NCBI GenBank assembly: GCA_947003375.1 | Contig: CAMQOJ010000102.1 | Span: 1-10,735 of the forward strand | Length of the DNA: 10,735 nt | Direction of reading: 5' to 3' | Origin: an uncultured Lachnospiraceae bacterium | Lineage (GTDB): Bacteria; Bacillota; Clostridia; Lachnospirales; Lachnospiraceae | Shown: piece after piece, positions 1 through 8,600 of the stretch | How positions within the stretch are numbered: the first letter of the stretch is position 1 | Layout: each line of letters begins with the position of its first letter | Program-made: the position numbers and the translations under genes | The notes under the pieces: model-generated | Databases searched by the model: none | Seen by the model: the letters and a program-made list of their open reading frames with translations, nothing else | What the model was told of the DNA's origin: nothing

Positions 1-627
1 GTCTGTACCCTCCTCCGCGGCCAGGCCGCTGGTATCCGACGGTTCCACTATGGACATGTGGTCAACCATGTAGCAGAGGCGGTCGTCCAGCACGGAGAGG
101 AAGAAATAGTCTCCCTCTGCCAGTTGGTCCAAATCCGTGAACAGGGCCGCGCTGGGCAGGCCCCTGTGGGCCGATATCACCGCATGGGTGCCCTCGCCGC
201 CTACCGGCAGGGAGCTCCCCTCCAGATGTCCCGCCGCCCTCTCCAGCACGTCTTCGTCCGTGGTGTGGTAGACGGGAATCTTCACGCCTATCTTCGGAAT
301 CTCCACGTAGCCCATCATGCCGTCCCCGGTGAGGTTCAGGCAGGACATGTATTCTTCACTGGGCTCCTCCCGGCTGGCCGCCTCGGCAAAGGAATCCGGG
401 AGCACATAGGGCAGTAAGTTTTCATTGTAGGCCAGCGCAGCCGCCTTCTCCCCCGCGTAATCGATTTTCCCCTCAGAGGACTGCACCGCCACCGCCTCAT
501 CGTAGGTGGAAATCAGCTTGCTCTGACGATAATCGTTCCATTCGTTGGAGATGAGGGGATACAGCAGCAGGGACAGACCGGCCAGGAACAGCAGGGCAAA
601 TATGAATTTCGTCAGCTTGTTTTTCAT
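1..627 (-). CDS. Class C (pilus-assembly) sortase, C-terminus cut by window edge
   Basis: This is the N-terminal 209 residues of a class C sortase, the membrane transpeptidase that links pilin subunits by cleaving an LPxTG signal and joining it to a pilin lysine. An N-terminal membrane segment covers about residues 7-26. The core shows MGYVEIPKI at 105-113, then SLPVGGEGTHAVISAHRGLP at 139-158 with the catalytic His at 154, followed by LFTDLD, all typical of class C enzymes. The catalytic Cys (TLxTC) and Arg lie beyond the left edge. Before the core, the usual Asp-Pro-aromatic lid motif seems to be represented by P-D-S-F at 77-80, so the lid is altered or only loosely aligned. The ATG at 627 has AAGGAG (640-635) seven bases upstream. 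It follows the backbone pilin by 164 bases, and that pilin and the adhesin are its likely substrates. The family call is firm; activity cannot be judged without the rest. Confidence 0.93.
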   Translation of the reverse strand, partial: MKNKLTKFIFALLFLAGLSLLLYPLISNEWNDYRQSKLISTYDEAVAVQSSEGKIDYAGEKAAALAYNENLLPYVLPDSFAEAASREEPSEEYMSCLNLTGDGMMGYVEIPKIGVKIPVYHTTDEDVLERAAGHLEGSSLPVGGEGTHAVISAHRGLPSAALFTDLDQLAEGDYFFLSVLDDRLCYMVDHMSIVEPSDTSGLAAEEGTD

Positions 628-669
628 CCGGGCTCTCCTTGTTGCTGTATTTTGGTAAGGTTTTCAGGG

Positions 670-699
670 CCGTCCGGACAGGCTTTGCTGTCCGGACGG
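670..699 (-). promoter_or_regulatory. Perfect 12-bp hairpin between pilin and sortase genes
   Basis: Arms 670-681 and 688-699 are exact reverse complements (CCGTCCGGACAG / CTGTCCGGACGG) around a 6-base loop. In the minus-strand transcript the stem ends 42 bases before the sortase ATG and is followed by CCUGAAAACC, not a U-tract, so it is not a standard intrinsic terminator. A role as mRNA processing or stability element, or partial attenuator lowering sortase relative to pilin, is inference. The rest of the gap (628-791) holds the sortase ribosome binding site and a weak 5-bp GC hairpin at 733-747, with nothing else recognised. Confidence 0.6.
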
Positions 700-791
700 A
701 GTCTGATTTGTTCTTTGGTGCTTGTACAGGTCGCGCCTTGGCGGCGCTTCCCGGTTTGTTGCTTATCTTATGTACACAGTGGGGGCGCGTC

Positions 792-2459
792 TTACTTCTC
801 GGCCTTTCTGCGGGTTGCGAAGAACAGGCCTGCCGCGACAATCATGATGGCACAGCCGCCGATGGTGAAGATGGTGGTGCCGATGCCGCCAGTGGAGGGA
901 AGAGATGCGAGCTTGGTGTTCTTGATTTCATGAGTGTCGGAGACGTCGGACCAGTCATTCTCATGTTCAGGTGTGCAGTTGATATTGGTTACTTTTCCTT
1001 TTTCATTAGCGTCATAAGTCGCTGTGTAAGTGGATGTATTCTCATTGTTCACCTTAATCGTATAGCTCATTAATGTCCCGTCTCCATTATACTCTGCTTT
1101 AATCTCTACCGGAATCTTCGCGTCATTCAGGGAATAACCTTCCGGAGCCTTGGTCTCCTGCAAAGTGTAAGTTCCTGCATCCAGGCCGGTAAAGGACAGA
1201 TAACCATTCTCGTCAGAAACAGCAGTATAAGTCTTTCCGTCTGCTCTTGTCAAAGTGAACTCTGCTCCGGGAAGAGTCGTTGTCTCTATTTCCTCACCGC
1301 TATCCAGAATAATCTTTCTCACTTCACCAGTCTTGAGCAGTTCTTCCGTGAACTTGTTCCACGCGCTGCCATCGCTTCCAAACAGATTTGCGTCAATACC
1401 AAAGGTATAGGTATAGGTCTTATCTTCAATCTCATTCGTCTCACCGCTGGGGTCATTGGTGTAGGTTAATTTCGCCGTATTGGTGTTGGGATCAAAGTTG
1501 ACTCCTGCGTCAGCTCCTAATACTGCTTCATAGGTTACGACAACTGCTTCGCCGCTGTGCGCCAGTGCGTAAGCGGATGCGAAAGAGATTTCAAAGCTTT
1601 TCTTATCAGCAGCCGGACTATAGGTATACGTATTGTCGGCTGCTGTAACTACTTTACCGTCCACCTTTACTACAAGGTTAGTCGGATCTTCCAGTGTCAG
1701 TCCTTTTCCCATTGTATCTGTAATCTTTACAATTACCTCAGTATAGCTTTTGCTGTAAGACGGAATCTTCGTACCAATCTCAAAATTTACGGTATCGCCG
1801 ACTGCAACATCGTTTCCGTTCTCATTGCCATCGCTTGTGTTTTTACCGGTGCTTCCGGTAATCTTCTTGTCGATGGTGGGCTGCTCGGATTTTGCATAGG
1901 CAGGGGTGGAGTTAAGGCTCCACTTACTGTTTGCGTCTACGGTGCCATTTACCAGCGTATTGTCATCACCGCTGCCCTCTACACTATAGTAGATACCAAC
2001 CAACATAGGGTTATAGACTTCCTGAATTTCGGAACCCTCTACAATTACTACCCAATAGCCTGCGCCAAGCGGTTTCGAAAATGTTGTCAGACCTGTAGCT
2101 CCCTCCGGTGCCTCAAGCGTCTCCTTTGTCAATGTAGCCAACAAGGTTTTATTCGCAGCAATCCCTGTCACTTCATCGGAAGTCGGCTCCAGCATATTTG
2201 CCAGGGTAACACCCTCAGCTACCTTATAGCCTGTGAATCCCTTGTCATTGTAGGTAGGCTCTACAATCCTGTAGGCAGTCACAGTTGCTCCTGCTTCCAC
2301 GTTCTGTACTTCTGCTTTTGCCTTATCTTGGGCAGTCGGCGTATGGCTCGGCGGCGTAAGCGGTGTCGAGGGCACATCTGATGCAAACACGGTCAGGCTC
2401 ATCCCCATGACCATCACCACTGCCAAAAGCATGGCTAAAATCTTCCTCATCTTCTTCAT
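792..2459 (-). CDS. Major (backbone) pilin, LPSTG-anchored, isopeptide-domain type
   Basis: A 555-residue secreted shaft pilin, polymerised by the neighbouring class C sortase. I place the start at 2459, not at the in-frame ATG at 2552, because AGGAAG (2471-2466) lies six bases upstream and a signal peptide follows directly (charged MKKMRK, hydrophobic core, VFA|SD cleavage near residue 26). Order: N-terminal domain about 50-180; a YAKSE pilin-type motif with candidate cross-linking Lys190; a fimbrial D2-type domain about 195-345 (DKKI near the start, LTYTND near the end, the usual Lys and Asn places for an internal isopeptide bond); a SpaA/Cna-B domain about 380-515 with LPGAEFTL and the E-box YTLQETKAPEGY (Glu435). 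The C-terminus is LPSTGG (520-525), a membrane segment and RRKAEK. Length and layout match Gram-positive backbone pilins. The pilin motif departs from WxxxVxVYPK, so the Lys190 assignment is inference. Confidence 0.93.
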   Translation of the reverse strand: MKKMRKILAMLLAVVMVMGMSLTVFASDVPSTPLTPPSHTPTAQDKAKAEVQNVEAGATVTAYRIVEPTYNDKGFTGYKVAEGVTLANMLEPTSDEVTGIAANKTLLATLTKETLEAPEGATGLTTFSKPLGAGYWVVIVEGSEIQEVYNPMLVGIYYSVEGSGDDNTLVNGTVDANSKWSLNSTPAYAKSEQPTIDKKITGSTGKNTSDGNENGNDVAVGDTVNFEIGTKIPSYSKSYTEVIVKITDTMGKGLTLEDPTNLVVKVDGKVVTAADNTYTYSPAADKKSFEISFASAYALAHSGEAVVVTYEAVLGADAGVNFDPNTNTAKLTYTNDPSGETNEIEDKTYTYTFGIDANLFGSDGSAWNKFTEELLKTGEVRKIILDSGEEIETTTLPGAEFTLTRADGKTYTAVSDENGYLSFTGLDAGTYTLQETKAPEGYSLNDAKIPVEIKAEYNGDGTLMSYTIKVNNENTSTYTATYDANEKGKVTNINCTPEHENDWSDVSDTHEIKNTKLASLPSTGGIGTTIFTIGGCAIMIVAAGLFFATRRKAEK

Positions 2460-2478
2460 ACTCTTCTTCCTTTCTTTT

Positions 2479-2493
2479 ATGGGCAATGCCCAT
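2479..2493. promoter_or_regulatory. 15-bp inverted repeat in the pilin 5' leader
   Basis: ATGGGCA-A-TGCCCAT is a perfect palindrome around one central base, 20-34 bases upstream of the pilin ATG and just ahead of its ribosome binding site (2471-2466). It could be an operator or a short RNA hairpin close to the ribosome site. A function is inferred only from position and symmetry. Confidence 0.3.
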
Positions 2494-2565
2494 GATTTAC
2501 AGTTACATTTGTGCGTAAACTTTTCTCCTATCCTTCTTCGCACCTCCCTCATGTTTTTTATATAG

Positions 2566-2601
2566 ACCGGCTCTCCCGCTTCAGGGGCGGAAGAAGCCGA
2601 T
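2566..2601 (-). promoter_or_regulatory. Strong hairpin between adhesin and pilin genes
   Basis: In the minus-strand transcript, arms 2601-2587 and 2579-2566 pair over about 14 bp with two G-U pairs and one bulged base (2594), closing a 7-base loop (2586-2580). It starts 10 bases after the adhesin stop codon. The stem is followed by CUAUAUAAAAAAC rather than a run of U, so termination would be partial at best. Placed between a long tip-adhesin gene and the backbone pilin gene, it could protect the 3' pilin message or mark a processing site, giving more shaft than tip protein. That role is inference. The rest of the 152-base gap holds the inverted repeat at 2479-2493 and the pilin ribosome binding site. 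Confidence 0.6.
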
Positions 2602-2611
2602 TATACTAGAT

Positions 2612-5600
2612 TTATACGACTTTCTTCTTCCTGCCGCAAAAGGCATACAGCAGAGAGCACAGCATCAGCAGCGTACCTGCAGCCGCATAAGTCCCGGTGC
2701 CGGAGCCCCCGGTGGAGGGCAGTGCGTACAGCTTGACATTTTTGATTCTCAATACAGTTTTATTTTCAGCATCAACGCTTGCCATTGTGGAATTAGGCAC
2801 CCCTATACTGCCGTCTCCCTGTACCGTGAACGCAACCGGTTTACTTAGCAGGGAATGCCCTGTGGGAGATTTCAGCTCCGTAATGGTGTAGTTGCCTGGT
2901 TTTAGGTTATTAATAGTCACGCCGCCTGCGCTGTCCACGTTCAAATCGGTCTGCGTCTCCGCAGTGATTCCCGCAGGAATCAGCACCCATTTCTGTGCGG
3001 GAGTTTCATTGTAGGACCACAAATGAATCTTTTGATTCTCCTGTACCGTAGCCCCATCAAGATCCAGGCACCACTGATTTTTCTCTCCCGAATATGCGGA
3101 AATACGTGCTCCGGCATCCCAGTCTGTGACATACCACTTCTGGTTATCATTGGGCTCATTGTTACTCCAGACATGGACTTTGGCTCCATCCTGCCGCTTA
3201 CCACCATCCAAATCCAGCCATTTCCCGCTGGCCACATTGCGGAAGCTGTAAATTTCTTCATCCTGCTGCACTTCAAACAGCTGATTGGCATTTCCAGTCC
3301 GGTTCTGCAGAATCGGCAGAGATCCGTCACCAGTTCCATTAATGCCTATCACATAATAAGGATTAGATGCCAGCGCGATATAGTATTTATCTTTCCGTGA
3401 TTCTTCTCCTTCTTCATCGTAGAGCGTGTATCCTCTCCCCTCGTCATAAATAAAGGAAAGCGTGTCTCCTGAACCGTCCTGAATCGTAAATATGGCCCCC
3501 GTCAAGGCTTCTACACTCTCGCCTACTTTCTGAAGCGTCATCTTCGTCTCAGGATAGAATCCACTGTCATGGAACGGAGATTCGTACAGGGAAACACTCA
3601 TATTCTCAGCCTTTGGCATTTCCAGGTTCAGAATGAGGGTCTTCACCAGCTTGCCCGTCTCGTCACGGGAAGCGAACGCATCCGAATCCCGGGTGTCATC
3701 CGTGCCGCTGTCTGTACTGGTAGCGCATAATTCCGTGACCCTCGTAGCGCCGCTGCCGTCCGTAAACCGCACCGCATAGATTCCTGCAGGCAGATCCGTA
3801 AACTTGTAACGCCCGGTCTCATAATCAACGGCTTTGTCTGCGCTTTCCGCGCGCACGCTAATCTGTTTTCCGGTCTCAACGGAAATCGGATCCTTCGTCT
3901 TGGGATAGTAGACATTTTCATAAGAACTCTCAATCTCCGGATTTTCACCCTCTCTCAGCTTGAGCAGCTCTACCTTAATACCTGAAATCCGAACCTCCGT
4001 ATTGGGGGCGTCCTGTATGCCGTCCCGGTTGTAATCCATCCAGGTCAGGCCCTCCAGGGTACGTCTAACCGTAGGCGTCTCTGTGGTCGTGGTGGTATCT
4101 CCGCTGGAAAGGAGATTGACAAAATAGTTATTCTCCTCTTTATCCGTGGCCGATGCCTCCGGATTCAGCTGCAGCTTCAGGTCGATATTGACGCTCTGTC
4201 CGGAATCCAGTGTTCCGACCACCGCCCAGGCTACCGGGTAAGGCTGTGCCTCTGTAGCGCCGTCTGTGGGTATTGCTATGGTTCCATCTGCCCCAATGGC
4301 TGCATTCTTCCACTTTTCAATTTCCTCTCTTGTTACATCATTCGCGGTTTTATTCTTATATTCCATATCAAAGGTGTAATAAATCTTGATATTCCCAACA
4401 TTGCATTTCGCCGGATCCAGCTTCCACTCCGTAAAGGTATAGGTACCGGTAAAGTGACTGCCATTTTCCCCATTCATGGGCATGGTGTCCATAATCGTCA
4501 ATGAGGTGCCCGTCTCCGCGTTATTGTTGTAATAAACCACATAGTCGATCTGGCCGTCCTCATCCACTACCTTCTGCTTCGTGTACTTGCCAAAGGAGCT
4601 GGCGCTGCCCCGGGTCACGGCGATGCCCACTTCCGAATGCTTCTCTCCGATTGTCAGCGGGTCGCGCAAATCGCCGGAAGCCGCTATATATACCTGATTC
4701 TGCAGATTTGTCGTACCAGTGGGCACATCCTTATCCGGATTGCCTTTGGTGCCAATATCCGCCGAATAATAAATAGGGGCCATGGGAGTACCAATCTCCA
4801 CATCCTGCAGCTTCCAGGTCAGGGTCTGTGTCCCGTCCGCATTGCTAACCACGTCCGGCTCCTTCAATTTCGGATCCGGGAATTTCGCATCGGATGACGC
4901 ATCCACAGTGATGTTTCCCTGGGTGCCTCCGTTTACCGAAGTCTGCTCATATGCCCCTCCAAAGTAGGCGGAACCCGCTCGGTAAGTCAGATACTTCGGC
5001 AGGGTGTCTACAATCGTAACCGTAGTGGTATCTTTAAATGTTCCCGGCTGATCATAATAGGTCCCCGGTTCCAGCCTGAAGTCCACCACTCTCTGATCCG
5101 CGTCCAGATTGAAGGTCTTCTTATCCTGGTTGTTGTTATCTTTCTGCGTCAGATATTTGGAAACCTTCGTCTTGTAGCCGATTACCAGCAGGGTATCGCC
5201 CCAGTGAGACCAGTCGGAGTTGTGGGTGCCACAGATACCGCTTCCGTCGGGTTTATAGGTTTCTTTTATATATTCTGTAGAACCTTCTATATTTGCACTC
5301 TTGTAATGCCAGTCATGCGCCGGGAAGCTGGAAAGATTTGTGCTCTCCTCCGTCCAGTCCGGAATATTTTCCGGATTATGCTTAGCATACTCATACATTC
5401 CCTTCGTCCATACACGGGATGTGGAAGCCAGCATAAAGGTCTTCCCTGCCAGATCCGCATCGCCTCTTACTTTTGCCTTATGGAAACAAATGTAATATGG
5501 ATCGCTTGCATCTACCGGCGCACCTGGCCCGATGAAGGTGAACAGAATCCCCACACAGGTATGGCCCTCTGGTATGGCATCCAGGCTTTCATAAAATACA

Positions 5601-8600
5601 AGATCCTCTTCATAGGTAGTCAGAAGCTCCTTATCATTCGTCCAGTCCTTTCCGTCCGATTTTGTGGCATAGCGGATTCGTATATTCTGTTTTACACCGT
5701 CACCATCCGATTCTCCATTAAGGCTTGCGCCCCCACTGAAGTCAGTAAACCATTCATCATCGTCCAGCTCTATGGCGCTTCCATAAAATTTGGTCAGGTT
5801 CGTTCCCAAGTAAAGCTGATTGTCCTCCTCCCTGTTTGCGTTATAAGAGAAACCGCCCATCAGATACAGATCCGCCCCTACCGCGGCATAGTCGCTGCCG
5901 TCCCGCTTATCAAGCACTCCGGAGCCCTCACTTCCAGGATTTGTGGCGGAGGCATAGCGGACTCTGTTCTGCAAACCACCGGGAAGGGTCAGCTCCAGGG
6001 TACGGGTCTTATCATCATCATCCGTCACCATCTGCACAAAGCCGTCTTTTCCCTGCTCCACCGTAACTCCGCTTAAGGTAGTGGCTTTCAGCTTCACGTC
6101 TTTCACCGTAGTGGCAAAAGAGCCCTGTCCATAGGTGTTTACCACATCATAAAACGGCTCGCTGCCATGCGCCTCGCCGGTTATGGTATTAAAAGGCTGG
6201 ACAATCCAGATGGCGCCTGAGGAAAAGCAGCCTACGTTCTTGCCATAGCTTCCGCTGGATTTATCACCGTTGATGATCGGCATCTGATCCGGATTGATTT
6301 CGTAGCCGCTGACTGTGATATGAATCGTCCCTGTCTCTCTCTCCTGTACCGCATTCCATGTTCCGCTTCGATAACAGCAGTTGGTATCATCATTACCGGG
6401 ATTGTACCATGCACTGTATGGAGCATGGGGAGCACAGGCCAGAGAATCGTAAAGCACACGGCCATCGGTATTCTGCTTTCCGTATTCTCTCCACCAGTTC
6501 TCACCATAGCTCCACAGAAGGGGCCGGTACTCGCTGCTGGTGTCAATTACCTCCTTTGGATTATAATCAGTGCCCTGTGCTGGTTGATTGATTGTATATC
6601 TGGAGGACACCTCCAAATCAAAGGTAATATCCCCCGTAGGTAATTCGATACCCTTCAGCCCTTTTGCCTCATTGTCATTGTAAAGCTGCAGTGTAATGCC
6701 CAGCTTCATGATACGGCCGGGGACAGGCTGGGCAATATCCGCATTGGCAGCCACATTCCCATACTGAGCCAGCCAGGCTTCATCGCCCTGGAAATAAAAG
6801 TCGTCTTTATAGGAGGCGCTTTCTTCTATGTGGATATTATACTTGGGAGCGGCTGTTACCTTTACCGGTTCCGCAGTGACGGTCTTTTTCTCCACAGCAG
6901 GCTGCCCGTCAATCGTATGTTCTTCATCTTCACACGGTCCGTCCCATGCGCCGCCCTCCATGGCTGCGCTGATGATGGGTGCGAACTCCTCATTGTTTTT
7001 CATCGCCAGGACATTAATCGTCACATTCTCGCCGAAATCACCGGGCACTACCGACTGATTACCGGCAGAAGGAAGGAGCCACTTGTAGCAGGTCAGTACC
7101 TGACATACCTTCTCCTCGCCGTTAATCATGCGCTTTTCTGTCTTAAGCTCCGGCTTGTATTCTTCGGTCTGATCCATCCAGGCCATGGCCGTCTGGTCGA
7201 ACACTGCCTCCTTTTCCGACAGCGGCAGAACGAATTCCAGTTTCACCCGTGCCTCGCTGTAGCTTTCGGAAGCGTTCCAGGATTTCATGTTCGCCGAGAA
7301 ATTGTAAGTGACCGTATCAAAGGTACGGACAATCATGTCATCCGCCGTGGTATCGTTCCCCTGGCCTCCCGTTGTGTCAAACGGCGCGGATCCGGTCTTG
7401 ATGCCGGTAATCTTAATCTCGTTCACATAGGCTTCATCCGGCCCCATGATCCCCCATACCGACTCCTCCAGAGTCATTCCGCTGAGCATGCCGCTCAGTG
7501 CAAGCAGGTACTCCGCGCCCTCCACATATTCCCTCAGTTCCTCGTCCAGCGCCAGATAGGCCTCATAGGCTTCCTGCACCTGTGCCATCAGCGCCATCAT
7601 ATATACGGCATAAGCCTCTTCGTCCGGCGTCCCCTCTGTGCCTCCCGCCTCTTCCAGTCCCTCGTAGATTCCTATCTGCTCCAGGATCTCCTCCTGGCTC
7701 GGCAGCGCCGCAATCAGCTCATTCAGCTCTCTTATCTTCTGCTGATCCTCTAAAGCCAACAGGCATACAGCACTATGTTCATGGCCCTCCAGCCCGCAGA
7801 CCAGGTTCTGCTCTTCATCGTAGCATTCCTCAGTATGTTCATGCCCTTTCAGTCCGCATAGCAGGCGCTGATAGCAATCCTCAACATGCTCATGGTCCTC
7901 GCCGCAGACCAGCTCCCATTCGTCCTCGTCGAACGCGCCGGGCTGTTCTTCCGGATCCTCTGTAGAGGGCTCCGAAGCTTCCCCGCTTCCATCCGGTGTT
8001 CCAGGCTCCGGGGAAGCGGAGGGCTCCTCCGTGGCCTCCGGCGCTTCTGTATGCTCAGGCGGCATGGTCTCTTCCGGCCCGGCAGTCCCGGTATCTTCCG
8101 GTTTCTGTGTGGTCTCCGGTTCCCCGCCCTGCCCAGGCTCCTGTGTGGTCTCCGGCTCGCCGCTCTGCCCAGGCTCCTCAGTCTCTTCCGGCTCCTGTGT
8201 GGTCTCCGGTTCCCCGCCCTGTCCAGGCTTCTCAGTCTCTTCCGGCTCCTCCGTGGTCTTCGGCCCGCCGCTCTCCACGCCCTCCGCCGTATCATCATCG
8301 TCAGACGCTATGTCCTCTTCCGGCCCCCCGGCGCCGGCATCCTCGGACGGCATGCCCTCTTCCGGCCCGGCGCTGTCTCCGGGCACAGCCTCATCCCCTG
8401 CCTGGGCAGGCTCCTGCCCCTCTGTCCCCTGGGATGTGCCCTCTATGGCCATGCTGTCCGGACCGTTCTCCTCCTGCGCATCACCCGCCTCGGTGAACGC
8501 AGCTATGCCATATGCCCCATCGTCATATCCGCAGCTCAGCACCTTTTTGTAGCAGCCCTCATTATGCTCCTCCAGCCCGCAGCCAGCCATGGAGACCTCT

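Noticed and set aside
670..699. Rho-independent terminator after the pilin gene.
   Set aside because: The stem is strong, but in the direction of transcription it is followed by CCUGAAAACC, without a U-tract.
2460..2552. Earlier in-frame pilin start at 2552.
   Set aside because: It has no ribosome site, would put 31 charged residues before the signal peptide, and spans the inverted repeat. ATG 2459 has AGGAAG at good spacing.
2600..2605. Exact TATAAT on the minus strand just after the adhesin stop, as a pilin promoter.
   Set aside because: No -35-like hexamer lies 16-18 bases upstream (AGAAGA/AAGAAG), and transcription would start inside the hairpin. An internal promoter is possible but not supported.
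5204..6076. A 290-codon plus-strand open frame, and a 274-codon one at 1557-2381.
   Set aside because: Both lie antisense within the adhesin and pilin genes, with no recognisable domains and no neighbouring plus-strand genes.
6370..7100. Thioester adhesin domain suggested by T-C-Y-K-W and N-C-C-Y in the adhesin core.
   Set aside because: I could not find a convincing partner Gln motif or the surrounding family pattern.
8031..8552. Long plus-strand frames across 7498-8707 giving Ser/Pro/Gly- or Arg/Leu-rich proteins.
   Set aside because: They are antisense shadows of the GC-rich repetitive adhesin spacer. They lack credible ribosome sites and domain-like sequence, whereas the minus frame is continuous over 2084 codons.
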